From positions 1 through 47,110 of the forward strand of contig NZ_JABKAV010000026.1 in assembly GCF_013377905.1 (NCBI RefSeq): a DNA stretch of 47,110 bases, given 5' to 3'. Positions 23,898-31,765 of this stretch are shown here, piece after piece. A program made the translations under genes and the position numbers. The notes beneath the pieces were generated by a model, which made no database searches, had not been told where the DNA came from, and saw only the letters and a list, made by a program, of their open reading frames with translations. Position 1 is the first letter of the stretch; every line of letters begins with the position of its first letter. The DNA is from Hymenobacter terrestris (GTDB taxonomy: Bacteria > Bacteroidota > Bacteroidia > Cytophagales > Hymenobacteraceae).

Positions 23898-24297
23898 GGT
23901 ATTCTACAAAGTTGCGTTCGGTCTCGTACAGCGTAACCGACAAAGCCAGGTTCCCGGCCAGGTGGGGCCGTAGTCGGTTCCAGCTTACGACGGCAATATT
24001 TTCGGCCGTAGGGTTGAGGGTCTGGAAATCGGCTACATCCAGGTTCAGATTTCGATGGTCAAAGGTATCGAGAATCTCCCGCTTGATGAGGTCGCTCAGC
24101 TTCTTCATGTCGTACACGTAACCCGTTTCCGGGTCAATTTCACCCGTCAGGCGCACGATAAGCTGGTAGTTGTGGCCGTGGTAGTGCGGGTTGTTGCACT
24201 TGCCGAATACCTCTTGGTTACGCTCGTCGGACCAAGCGGGGTTGTGCAGGCGGTGGGCAGCATTGAAGTGCTCTTGGCGGCAGATAGTTATGGTCAT
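23890..24297 (-). CDS. 6-pyruvoyl-tetrahydropterin synthase family enzyme, PTPS-II-type motif
   Basis: A 135-residue enzyme of the PTPS/QueD family. Zinc ligands His15 (AAHRLHN), His40 and His42 (HGHNY) are present, with Cys34 six residues before His40, giving C-x5-HGH. That spacing marks the eukaryote-like PTPS-II group (dihydroneopterin triphosphate to pyruvoyl-tetrahydropterin) rather than QueD, which has C-x3-HGH. Further family motifs are GEIDPETGYVYDMKKL, DHRNLNLDV, PTAENIA and YETERNFVEYHG. The ATG at 24297 fits the family start MTITICRQEHFNAAH. It precedes and overlaps folE. Many databases would call it queD; I consider that doubtful here. Confidence 0.88.
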   Translation of the reverse strand: MTITICRQEHFNAAHRLHNPAWSDERNQEVFGKCNNPHYHGHNYQLIVRLTGEIDPETGYVYDMKKLSDLIKREILDTFDHRNLNLDVADFQTLNPTAENIAVVSWNRLRPHLAGNLALSVTLYETERNFVEYHG

Positions 24298-24454
24298 AGT
24301 GAGCACGCAACCCCTACGGGGAAGCTTTTGTTCAGGTAACGGGAGCTGTGCATAAGTTTATCATATAAATAAGTTGATATATAAATCTTCCCCTAAAAGT
24401 CTAATTTCCTGAAAAAAAACAATCGACGGTGTAGCAACATGCAGACAGGCTGGT

Positions 24455-24462
24455 TAAATTTG
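24455..24462 (+). promoter_or_regulatory. -7 box for the coiled-coil protein gene
   Basis: TAAATTTG matches TAnnTTTG and lies 74 bases before the ATG at 24537. No TTG is found 19-21 bases upstream. Confidence 0.45.
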
Positions 24463-24536
24463 GTCAGTCGGAAAGTCTTTTTCCAAATCTTACTTCTGTT
24501 GCGCAAGCTTTTCTTTTTCAATCAATTGTTCTCCTT

Positions 24537-25247
24537 ATGAAACGAAGCATACTTTTTCCGCTGCTGCTGGTGCTGGTATCGTCGGTAACCGGCTTCGCAC
24601 AGACTGCCCAGGTTGACGAAACCGAGATGGCCATTAAAGGCATTCCCCGCAAAGGCCAGCGGGTTTCCATGCAGCTCGACAGCAAAAGAGTAGAGGACTC
24701 CTGGAAGAAACAGCTGGACGAGCAGTTCGGTAGCAAGGTAAAGTCCGACAAAGGCATTTACACCATGGACGGCGTGGTAATCGACGCACTGTCTAAAACG
24801 CCGGTGCGCGTTATCAGCAAAGTGGACGCCGTGCCAACCGGTACCACCATTTGGTGGTCGATTGACCTAGGCAACGCCTACCTGAGCAAGGACGCCACGC
24901 CCGTGCAGTGGAAAGCGGCTGAGGGCTACCTCAAGGACTTCTCCGTAAAGCTCTACCGCGAAGACATGGCCGTGCAGGTAATGTCGGCTGAAAAGTCGTT
25001 GGAGCAGGCCCAGAACCAGCACATTGCGGTTATTGCCAAGGCTGATGCCTACAAGAAGGAAATCGAGCGCAACAAGCAGAAGAAAATGGAGATTCAGCAG
25101 CAGCTGGCCCAGAACGCCTCCGAATTGCTGCAGCTCAACAACCAGATTGATACCAACCTGAAAGAGCAGGAAGGTGCCCGCGCCGACATCGTGAACATGC
25201 GCGTTGCACTGGAGGCCGTAAAAGAGCGCCTCAACAAGATCCAATAA
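24537..25247 (+). CDS. Exported coiled-coil protein, unknown function
   Basis: 236 residues with a Sec signal peptide (MKRSILFPLLLVLVSSVTGFAQ). The first half is a compact domain with KGIPRKGQRVSMQLDSKRVEDSWKKQL and a WWSIDLGNAYLSK strand. From about residue 135 to the end it is a long charged coiled coil (AEKSLEQAQNQHIAVIAKADAY, KKEIERNKQKKMEIQQQLAQN). It is periplasmic by prediction. I recall similar unnamed proteins in Cytophagales but no function. It ends at a long bidirectional terminator. Confidence 0.78.
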   Translation: MKRSILFPLLLVLVSSVTGFAQTAQVDETEMAIKGIPRKGQRVSMQLDSKRVEDSWKKQLDEQFGSKVKSDKGIYTMDGVVIDALSKTPVRVISKVDAVPTGTTIWWSIDLGNAYLSKDATPVQWKAAEGYLKDFSVKLYREDMAVQVMSAEKSLEQAQNQHIAVIAKADAYKKEIERNKQKKMEIQQQLAQNASELLQLNNQIDTNLKEQEGARADIVNMRVALEAVKERLNKIQ

Positions 25248-25278
25248 GCTAGTCGGAGCCACCCTTTTCCGGGTTGTA

Positions 25279-25359
25279 GCCTCTCACATAGTCTCTGACA
25301 GAAAGCGCCCCATCGGTCTATCCGGTGGGGCGTTTTCTGTCAGAGGCTATGTGAGAGGC
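25279..25359. terminator. Long bidirectional terminator
   Basis: 34-bp arms (25279-25312 and 25326-25359) with two mismatches around a 13-base loop, placed between two converging genes (stops at 25247 and 25376). Confidence 0.8.
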
Positions 25360-25375
25360 CTGCCTGCCACATCAG

Positions 25376-25951
25376 CTACCGCATCCACTGACGAATTAAC
25401 TGGCTGGCAGCCTTCTCGTCTTTCCAGCCGACGATACGCGTGTTAGAGGCGCTGTTACGGAACCATAGGTCGAGAAAGGGCCTGACCGAGGGATGCGTGC
25501 GCTGCAGGCTGGCCCAATCGGTAGCCTGGGGCAGGATGCGCTGGCTGGGCCGGGCCGGCACGGCTACCACCACCGGCCGTAGCAGCCCATCCATATCGAG
25601 CGTGAGCAGGGCAACGGGCAACACCTCGAGTACGGTGCCGGTGGGCTGACTTTCGGCTAGTAGCAGAGCCGGCAGCGGCTGGCCTTTAGCCGCATCGGGT
25701 GAGCTGGTACCGGGTATGAAGCCCAGGTTGCCGGGCGCGGGCAGAAACTCTACCACTGCGGCCAGCCCCGCCAGCCTCAATGGCTCAAACGCATTTGTCG
25801 TGGGGTTATAACGCTGCTCGTGGTTGGTGCCGGCCGGCGTTTCCACCACCAGCTGCAGCAGCTTCCGATCGGCTGAGAAAGTGGGTATATCGGCATATTG
25901 CGGGCCACAGCCGGCCAGCAGCAGGCAGAAAATAGAGAGGCTTCGGCGCAT
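25376..25951 (-). CDS. Pyrophosphatase-like lipoprotein lacking catalytic residues
   Basis: A 191-residue lipoprotein; the signal peptide ends LLLAGC (Cys15). The body follows the soluble inorganic pyrophosphatase fold in order: VVETPAGTNHEQRY, LPAPGNLGFIPGT, PTGTVLEVLPVALLTLD, VVVAVPARP, and at the end IVGWKDEKAASQLI. The residues that do the chemistry are changed: the DGDPxD motif reads KGQPLP, the active-site tyrosines of YPxNYG are Leu, and the acidic and lysine positions after the VGVLK strand are missing. It therefore probably cannot hydrolyse pyrophosphate and may be a binding or structural protein in the periplasm or outer membrane. The start at 25951 fits the signal peptide. Confidence 0.82.
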   Translation of the reverse strand: MRRSLSIFCLLLAGCGPQYADIPTFSADRKLLQLVVETPAGTNHEQRYNPTTNAFEPLRLAGLAAVVEFLPAPGNLGFIPGTSSPDAAKGQPLPALLLAESQPTGTVLEVLPVALLTLDMDGLLRPVVVAVPARPSQRILPQATDWASLQRTHPSVRPFLDLWFRNSASNTRIVGWKDEKAASQLIRQWMR

Positions 25952-25956
25952 GGCGG

Positions 25957-25986
25957 CAAAGTACTGGCAAAAGGGCGCAACCGCAA
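25957..25986 (-). promoter_or_regulatory. Promoter of the pyrophosphatase-like lipoprotein, leaderless geometry
   Basis: On the minus strand, TTG (complement of 25984-25986), 20 bases, then TACTTTG (complement of 25957-25963). The ATG begins only 5 bases later. It is the same shortened box as at 9699-9705. Confidence 0.5.
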
Positions 25987-26142
25987 CCGGATGGCGCAAC
26001 GCAGCTGAATTACTGTGCTGAAATCAGATTTCACTACCGATAATTGCAGCAAAGGGACTTCCATGTAAGCCCGCAGAACAACAACGCCCGGCCGCGTAAT
26101 GCGAACCGGGCGTCGGGGGGAGAGCCATAAAGCAGGGCTAGC

Positions 26143-29121
26143 CTACTGGGCCAGGAACTGGTTCAGGGCGCGGAAGGGACTCAGTTCTTCCAGATGGAAA
26201 ACAAAACGAATCTGGTCGGTGAACTCCTTGCGGCTACCGGGTAGCCCGTTGCCGTACTGGCTGCCGGCCAGAGGCAGGTAAAGGCGCAGGATATTATTGG
26301 ATATGGGTAGCAGCAGTTTGGTTACAGGCACTACCAGACCGGCATCGTAGTAGCCATTCACACGGCCCGAACTCGACTGACTGGCCCGGTTTACCAAGCC
26401 AAAATCGGCAAAAACTACCAGCGGGATAACAGGCAAATCGGCTTCGAGCCCCAGGGTAGTAAGCCACTTCTGGGAAGCCACGGGCAGGTAGGCCTTAAAT
26501 CCGCCGTCCCGGTCGTCGGTTTGTTGCAGCTGGGCAGGGTAGGTGTGAGAAATCTGCTGGCGGTCCAGGAACATCGTCTGGCGGCGGTAGTCGAAGCTGC
26601 CACTCAAGCCCATGGCAAACGGACTATCCTTCCCCGAGTTCAGGAAGGCGCCGCCAAACAAGCGGGCGCGGATCTGTTTGGTGGGGTTGTAGTAGCGGCC
26701 GTAGGTGGCAGTGGCCCGCAACAAAGTCGCGTTCTGGCTGGTATTTTCCGATTCTGCGTTGGGGCTGAGCTGATTGAGCTCCACGTGGCCCGACCAGTTT
26801 TGCAGGGCGTTGCCGTCGCGCACCCGATACTCCAGCGTCTGAATGCTGGTGGTCTGGCGGGAGTCTTGGTCGCGGATATTGGTATTGGCAAACCGCACGA
26901 GGTGCTGGGCCCGGTTGAAAGCAGAGTGGGGTAGGTGCAGCGTCAGGCTAGGCTCAATTTTGCGGTAGCGCTCGAAGCGGGTCAGCTGCACGCTGGTCAG
27001 CAGCTGGCGGGTCAGGGTCTGGGGCAGCACGTTCAGCGTCAGGCTTCCAATGCCATTGAGCTCCCGGCGGTTGAAGCTGTACATCGGCATGGCCAGGTAG
27101 TTCAGCCGTTTGGGGGCCAACAGGTTGTTGTAGAAGGCGACCCCGAGCATGAACTTGTCGGAGGTATTCACTCCCAGCACCGGCATCCAGTTGATAGCCT
27201 GCTGGTCCCAGCGCTCCAGGCTGGCCAGGGGGCGCAGGTGCAACGGTTCGATGCGCCGAAAAGCACCGCCGACCTTCATCCGGTCGTCGCGGCGGTTGAG
27301 TTGGGGCGTGAGGTAGCCCGCATCGATTACCACGGCCGCCGCGTCGGTGGCGCGAAAGTCGAGTTGGGTTTCGTCCTGCGTATCGTCGTCGGTGCCGCCG
27401 AAAGCGGGTGTCCATTTGGTTTCCAGCACCCGGCCCTGGGCATCGAGCGTAGAAACGGGCACGGCAAACGGGGCGGGCGAATCGTTGCGCACCAGCACCT
27501 TCAGGGTTTCGCCCTGCACCAGCAAATCCGATAGGGCCGCCTCGTAGGGATGTTGGCTCGTGAGCATCTGCTGAAAAAACCAGCCCAGTTCTTTCCCCGT
27601 TGCCCGCTCGAATGCGGCCTGCATATCCTCGGGGTAGGGGTGGCGGAACTGCCACTGCTGGTAGTAGGCGCGCATGGCCACATCAAACTGCTCCTGCCCG
27701 AGGTAACCGGCCAGGTATTTCAGCAGCAGCGCCGTTTCCGAGTACGTGATGATGTTATAGTTGAAACGGCCGTAATCAGCCGATGCAACCCCGCTCACGG
27801 GCTGGTCGAAGCCGCGCGACGCGAGGGCGGCAACGGGCAACCGATCCAGGGAAACGGCCGGTAAGTCGGCAATGCCCGTGGCAGTTTCTATTAGGGGCCA
27901 CTTGGATAGAAAGCCCATCATTCCGCCGACGGCCGTGTCGCGTTCAGCTATGCGGTTCTCCGTATACGTGTTCACCCCCTCATCCATCCAGGCGAAATCC
28001 CGCTCGTTCGAGCCCAGAATACCGTAAAACCAGTTGTGGCCCACCTCGTGCACAATGGCCGCGGGCGGCGTCACGGTTACCATCGGATATTCCATGCCCG
28101 AGCCGGCACTCATGATCCCGTCTACGGCCGTAGCGGAGGCATACGGGTACTCACCTACCCAACGAGAGTAGTAGGTGAGGGCGTCATTGACGTCCTGAAG
28201 GCCTTTTATCCACTGTGGCGCATCTCGGTTGGTGAACATCACCCAAGAGGTGACCGTACGGCCCGAAGGCAGCGTAACACCGCTTTTGAGCACGTTGAAG
28301 CGCTTGTCGGCAAACCAGGCGAAGTCATGAACGCGGTCCTGCACGTAGCGCAGGGTTTTGGTTTCGGGAGCCGAAGCCGGGAATTTAAGGTCGGTGCCAA
28401 AGTCCTCGGCCGTTTTCTTGCTGGCTCCGATGGCAGCCAGCGCATCGAGGCGCGCAAGCTCGTCGGGGTTTTGCAGTACGCCGGTGGCCCCCACCACATA
28501 GTTAGCCGGCAGCGTAATGCGCACATCAAACGAGCCGAATTCGGAGTAGAATTCGCCCTGACTGAGGTAGGGCATTGGGTGCCAACCCTTGCGGTCGTAT
28601 ACGGCGGGCTTGGGGTACCATTGAGTTATCTGGTAGTGCTGGCCCACATGCGCCAATCGGGAAAACGAGTCCGGAATTTTCACCCGGAAGGGCGTGGTGA
28701 TAGTGATGCTGGCGCCGGCCGCCAAGGGCTGAGGCAGCAGCAGCCGGGCCATGTCGGGGTTGTCAGCGTCGAACTCGAGGCGGGCGGGCTGGCCATTTAC
28801 CTGAAACTCCAGTCCGTCGATGAAGCCGCGCTGAGCGGGCGTAGCGAACTGGAACGTCCGGTTGCCGTTACGCAGCTGCTGGTGGGCAAAGGCCGTGCTA
28901 TTGTCGCGGTAGGCATTGGGCCAGAGATGAAACCAAATAAAGGGCAGCACATCGGGCGAGTTGTTGGTGTACATGATTTCCTCGCGGCCGATGAGTTCAT
29001 GGCGCTGGTCGTCGAGGGTTACATCGATAGAATAATTGGCCTGTTGCTGCCATTCGGTGGTGGGCTGCTGGGCCAGGGCTGGCAGCGCCAGCAGACAGAG
29101 TAGGTAAAGGATTGTTTTCAT
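26143..29121 (-). CDS. Exported M1-family zinc metallopeptidase
   Basis: A 992-residue protein with a signal peptide (MKTILYLLCLLALPALAQ). The M1 catalytic centre is complete: HEVGH with His358, Glu359 and His362, and the third zinc ligand Glu381 in WMDEGVNTYTENR. The exopeptidase motif reads SGMEYP in place of GxMEN. The N-terminal part (about 20-230) is the beta-saddle domain. From about 640 on comes a long extra region rich in beta strands and aromatic residues (LTLHLPHSAFNRAQHLV, MGLSGSFDYRRQTMFLDRQ) that resembles an outer-membrane barrel or beta-sandwich. The start at 29121 follows the signal peptide; the frame is open to 29187. The role is probably peptide or protein turnover outside the cytosol. 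Confidence 0.92.
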   Translation of the reverse strand: MKTILYLLCLLALPALAQQPTTEWQQQANYSIDVTLDDQRHELIGREEIMYTNNSPDVLPFIWFHLWPNAYRDNSTAFAHQQLRNGNRTFQFATPAQRGFIDGLEFQVNGQPARLEFDADNPDMARLLLPQPLAAGASITITTPFRVKIPDSFSRLAHVGQHYQITQWYPKPAVYDRKGWHPMPYLSQGEFYSEFGSFDVRITLPANYVVGATGVLQNPDELARLDALAAIGASKKTAEDFGTDLKFPASAPETKTLRYVQDRVHDFAWFADKRFNVLKSGVTLPSGRTVTSWVMFTNRDAPQWIKGLQDVNDALTYYSRWVGEYPYASATAVDGIMSAGSGMEYPMVTVTPPAAIVHEVGHNWFYGILGSNERDFAWMDEGVNTYTENRIAERDTAVGGMMGFLSKWPLIETATGIADLPAVSLDRLPVAALASRGFDQPVSGVASADYGRFNYNIITYSETALLLKYLAGYLGQEQFDVAMRAYYQQWQFRHPYPEDMQAAFERATGKELGWFFQQMLTSQHPYEAALSDLLVQGETLKVLVRNDSPAPFAVPVSTLDAQGRVLETKWTPAFGGTDDDTQDETQLDFRATDAAAVVIDAGYLTPQLNRRDDRMKVGGAFRRIEPLHLRPLASLERWDQQAINWMPVLGVNTSDKFMLGVAFYNNLLAPKRLNYLAMPMYSFNRRELNGIGSLTLNVLPQTLTRQLLTSVQLTRFERYRKIEPSLTLHLPHSAFNRAQHLVRFANTNIRDQDSRQTTSIQTLEYRVRDGNALQNWSGHVELNQLSPNAESENTSQNATLLRATATYGRYYNPTKQIRARLFGGAFLNSGKDSPFAMGLSGSFDYRRQTMFLDRQQISHTYPAQLQQTDDRDGGFKAYLPVASQKWLTTLGLEADLPVIPLVVFADFGLVNRASQSSSGRVNGYYDAGLVVPVTKLLLPISNNILRLYLPLAGSQYGNGLPGSRKEFTDQIRFVFHLEELSPFRALNQFLAQ

Positions 29122-29163
29122 GCAGAAACAGAGCGGAAGGGGAGAGCCAGGAGAAAAAGAGAC

Positions 29164-29171
29164 CAAATGTA
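29164..29171 (-). promoter_or_regulatory. -7 box of the M1 peptidase gene
   Basis: TACATTTG on the minus strand (complement of 29164-29171) fits TAnnTTTG, 42 bases before the ATG. No well-placed TTG is seen. Confidence 0.45.
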
Positions 29172-29277
29172 GCCTCTCGGGCCACAAGATGCGCTACAAC
29201 CTTTCCCAGTTGCCCGCGTTTGCACAAACAGTATTCTCCACGCTGCCACCTAAGAGGCAGTCTAACCATTCTTTCGC

Positions 29278-29703
29278 ATGTCCTTCCACAAAATCCCTAA
29301 AGACGATACCCAACACCAGGTTCACCTCGACGGCGCTACTACGCTACTCGGCAACGACCTCCAAGAAGAAGCCAGCCGTGCCGGCCTTGATAACCATTTC
29401 CAGCGCTGGATTGAAGACCTCAAGGATACCAACAACCCTGAGTTGCACCAGCTGGTAGTCGACCTGCAGGACCTGAAGGCCCACTTCGGTGGCGGTGCCG
29501 TCAACCAGGATACCGTTACCCGCCTCATGGGCCGCTTAGGTACCAATACGCTGGCCGCCGCAAGCTTTGCTGAGAACCCGAACACGGCCGAGCGCATCAC
29601 TAAACTTGGCGAAGCACTGAGCGCCGCCGCCAAGCAGCTCCGCGGTGGTGGCAACGACAACACGCCTGCCCAGGACCTGAAGCAGGATTCGCAGAACAAT
29701 TAA
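29278..29703 (+). CDS. Small hydrophilic protein, unknown function
   Basis: 141 residues, cytosolic, without signal or membrane segment. It is mostly helical by composition (ELHQLVVDLQDLKAHFGG, AERITKLGEALSAAAKQL) and ends in an Asn/Gln/Asp-rich tail. No family is recognised. It has an intact frame, an ATG start and its own very long terminator, which supports it as a real gene. Confidence 0.65.
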   Translation: MSFHKIPKDDTQHQVHLDGATTLLGNDLQEEASRAGLDNHFQRWIEDLKDTNNPELHQLVVDLQDLKAHFGGGAVNQDTVTRLMGRLGTNTLAAASFAENPNTAERITKLGEALSAAAKQLRGGGNDNTPAQDLKQDSQNN

Positions 29704-29715
29704 TTCCTGCCTGAT

Positions 29716-29800
29716 ATCATCCTACCATAAAAAAGGACCGGTGGATAGTCTACGCTTCAGGCGCAGATTATTCACCGGTCCTTTTTTATGGTAGGATGAT
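29716..29800 (+). terminator. Very long perfect hairpin terminator
   Basis: Perfect 28-bp arms (29716-29743 and 29773-29800) around a 29-base loop. The arms contain A6/T6 runs next to GGACCGGTG, so the T-run is built into the stem. It begins 13 bp after the stop. Confidence 0.8.
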
Positions 29801-29812
29801 AAACAGATAAAC

Positions 29813-29850
29813 AAAAGAGCCGGCCCTCCGCAAGGAGAGCCGGCTCTTTT
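29813..29850 (-). terminator. Terminator of rplS
   Basis: AAAAGAGCCGGC pairs with GCCGGCTCTTTT; after a mismatch the stem continues CTCC/GGAG around a GCAA tetraloop. It lies 20 bp past the rplS stop, with the T-run at the end in minus-strand reading. Confidence 0.88.
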
Positions 29851-29870
29851 TATGCTGGAAGCAGCGCTAC

Positions 29871-30254
29871 TTACGCAGCGGCTACTGGCTTGGGGGCGTT
29901 CAAACGACGCTCCTTGATACGAGCTGCTTTGCCCGACAGGCCACGCAGGTAGTACAGACGGGCGCGACGCACCTTACCACGACGGATAACTTCTACCTTC
30001 TCGATGTTAGGCGAGAGGAGGGGGAAAATCCGCTCGGTACCAATCTGGTTCGAGATTTTACGCACGGTGAAAGTTTCGCCGTTAGTGCTGGTGTTCTTGC
30101 GCTGGATTACAACGCCCTGGAACTGCTGCACGCGCTCTTTGTTGCCCTCGCGGATTTTCACGTGGACGTTAACGGTGTCGCCGGCAGCGAAACGGGGGAA
30201 GCTGGCGCGGCGCTCCTGGGACTCTTGCTCAATAAAATCGAGTAGTACGCTCAT
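29871..30254 (-). CDS. rplS: 50S ribosomal protein L19
   Basis: 127 residues of normal length. Family motifs are [54 protein letters not shown] (here [18 protein letters not shown]) and [24 protein letters not shown]19 sits at the interface of the 30S and 50S subunits. It is in the usual neighbourhood rpsP-rimM-trmD-rplS but is separated from trmD by 139 bp holding its own promoter, and a good terminator closes the unit. Confidence 0.98.
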   Translation of the reverse strand: MSVLLDFIEQESQERRASFPRFAAGDTVNVHVKIREGNKERVQQFQGVVIQRKNTSTNGETFTVRKISNQIGTERIFPLLSPNIEKVEVIRRGKVRRARLYYLRGLSGKAARIKERRLNAPKPVAAA

Positions 30255-30312
30255 GGTTGAAAAGACGATAAAGGACGGTCGCGCCGCCCCGGGGGTTTCT
30301 GGTAAAGAGGCG

Positions 30313-30320
30313 CAAATATA
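30313..30320 (-). promoter_or_regulatory. -7 box of rplS
   Basis: TATATTTG on the minus strand (complement of 30313-30320), with TTTC 20 bases upstream as a possible -33 element. It lies between trmD and rplS, 58 bases before the rplS ATG, and would let rplS be made apart from rpsP-rimM-trmD. Confidence 0.65.
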
Positions 30321-30393
30321 GCGCTCTGTTTTTAAATGGTGAAATCGTGAGGTGGTGGAAGGCTGGCAGTTGCCGGCTGGTTTCTCCTGCTCA

Positions 30394-31068
30394 CTACTCC
30401 AATAGGTCCGGGCGGCGCTGTTGGGTGCGGGCCAGGGCTTGTTCGTGGCGCCAGACGTCGATTTTCGGAGTGTTGCCCGAAAGCAGAATTTCTGGTACCG
30501 ATTGGCCCCGCCATTCAGCGGGCCGGGTATAAATGGGCGGCGAGAGCAGGTTGTCCTGAAACGAGTCGCTCAGGGCCGATTCTTCGTTGCCCAGCACGCC
30601 GGGCAGCAACCGAACTACGGCATCAACCAGCACCGCGGCACCCAACTCACCCCCGCTCAGTACGTAGTCGCCTACACTGATTTCGTGGGTGATGTAGGCC
30701 TGCCGAATCCGCTCATCGACGCCCTTGTAGTGCCCACACAGCAACAGCAGGTTGCCGGCCAGCGACAAACGGTTGACCAGCGGCTGGCGCATGGTTTCGC
30801 CGTCGGGCGTGAGGTAAATGATGGCATCGTAAGTACGTTGGGCCAGCAGCTCGTCGAAACAAGCGGCAATTGGCTCCACGCGCAACACCATGCCGGCCCC
30901 ACCTCCGAATACATAATCGTCAATCTGGCCGTGCTTGTTGATGGCATAGCGGCGCAGATCATGCAAGTGGATTTCGGCCAGACCTTTTTCCTGGGCGCGT
31001 TTCACGATGGAATGCGCAAAGGGGCTGACCAGCAAATCCGGCTGGCACGTAACGATGTCGATCCGCAT
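30394..31068 (-). CDS. trmD: tRNA (guanine-N1)-methyltransferase
   Basis: A 224-residue SPOUT-class enzyme that methylates G37 of tRNAs next to the anticodon. The trefoil-knot region is clear: [15 protein letters not shown] and [27 protein letters not shown]. The N-terminus [13 protein letters not shown] is typical of the family (RIDIVT-P). It starts 11 bp after the rimM stop in the conserved rpsP-rimM-trmD order. Confidence 0.98.
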   Translation of the reverse strand: MRIDIVTCQPDLLVSPFAHSIVKRAQEKGLAEIHLHDLRRYAINKHGQIDDYVFGGGAGMVLRVEPIAACFDELLAQRTYDAIIYLTPDGETMRQPLVNRLSLAGNLLLLCGHYKGVDERIRQAYITHEISVGDYVLSGGELGAAVLVDAVVRLLPGVLGNEESALSDSFQDNLLSPPIYTRPAEWRGQSVPEILLSGNTPKIDVWRHEQALARTQQRRPDLLE

Positions 31069-31079
31069 CAGTTGAACGG

Positions 31080-31667
31080 TTACGCGGCCGGCTCGTCGTC
31101 GTCTGAATCCTGCTCGTCGTTGGGCGAGGAAGGCGTCATGTACACGTCGAGCAAACCGTCGGGCAGCTTCACCAGTAGGCGGCGGGCCGCCTGGTCGGCG
31201 CGTAGGATCAACTCATCCACCACCGGAATCAGGACTTCCTGACCCTGGTAGCGCATGCCCAGCACGTCCTGCCGGGGCAGCTCGTAGAAGGCTTCCACCG
31301 TGCCCAGCTCGCCCAGTGCCTCATCCACCACGAGGTAACCTACCACGTCGTGAAAGTAGAATTGGTCGTCGGCCAGAGCGGGTAGCTCGGCCAGCGGGCG
31401 CCAGAGTTTGGCGTTGCGCAGGGGCTCGGCGTCCTCAATCCGGTCGATGCCTTTCAGCTTGAACAGAACCTTGTTGTCGGTCTGGGGCTGAAATTTCTCG
31501 ACTCCGTGGGCTACCAGCTTGCCGGGAGCGGCGGGCATTTCCAGCCATACCGTTTGCAGTTTGCGGTAGTCGTTGAGGTCGTCCACATCGAAGAACGCCA
31601 CCACAAACCCTTTCAGGCCGTGGGGCTTCCCGAGGGAGCCCAGCTGGTAGCAGTCGTCGATTTTCAT
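31080..31667 (-). CDS. rimM: Ribosome maturation factor RimM
   Basis: 195 residues; helps assemble the 30S subunit head by binding S19. It begins [19 protein letters not shown], the family's N-terminal motif, and has the C-terminal PRC-barrel part [25 protein letters not shown] and [21 protein letters not shown]. The C-terminal tail after PDGLLDVY is acidic ([11 protein letters not shown]). It lies between rpsP and trmD; the spacer to rpsP contains a 14-bp-arm hairpin. Confidence 0.96.
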   Translation of the reverse strand: MKIDDCYQLGSLGKPHGLKGFVVAFFDVDDLNDYRKLQTVWLEMPAAPGKLVAHGVEKFQPQTDNKVLFKLKGIDRIEDAEPLRNAKLWRPLAELPALADDQFYFHDVVGYLVVDEALGELGTVEAFYELPRQDVLGMRYQGQEVLIPVVDELILRADQAARRLLVKLPDGLLDVYMTPSSPNDEQDSDDDEPAA

Positions 31668-31701
31668 GGATTGGAGCAGATGGAGCGGTTAGCTATGCAA
31701 A

Positions 31702-31757
31702 TTGAGCAGTTGAAGGTGGGAAGGCCATTACGGCAACACCATTCTTCAACTGCTCAA
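31702..31757 (-). other. Hairpin between rpsP and rimM
   Basis: Perfect 14-bp arms, TTGAGCAGTTGAAG (31702-31715) and its complement at 31744-31757, around 28 bases. It begins 8 bp after the rpsP stop. It could attenuate or protect the upstream message, so that more S16 than RimM is made (inference). Confidence 0.6.
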
Positions 31758-31765
31758 CTCACAAA

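Noticed and set aside
28036..29103. 355-codon open frame on the plus strand opposite the M1 peptidase gene
   Set aside because: It is an antisense frame of a clear gene with GC-rich codon bias; its translation is His/Gly/Arg/Val-rich with no motifs.
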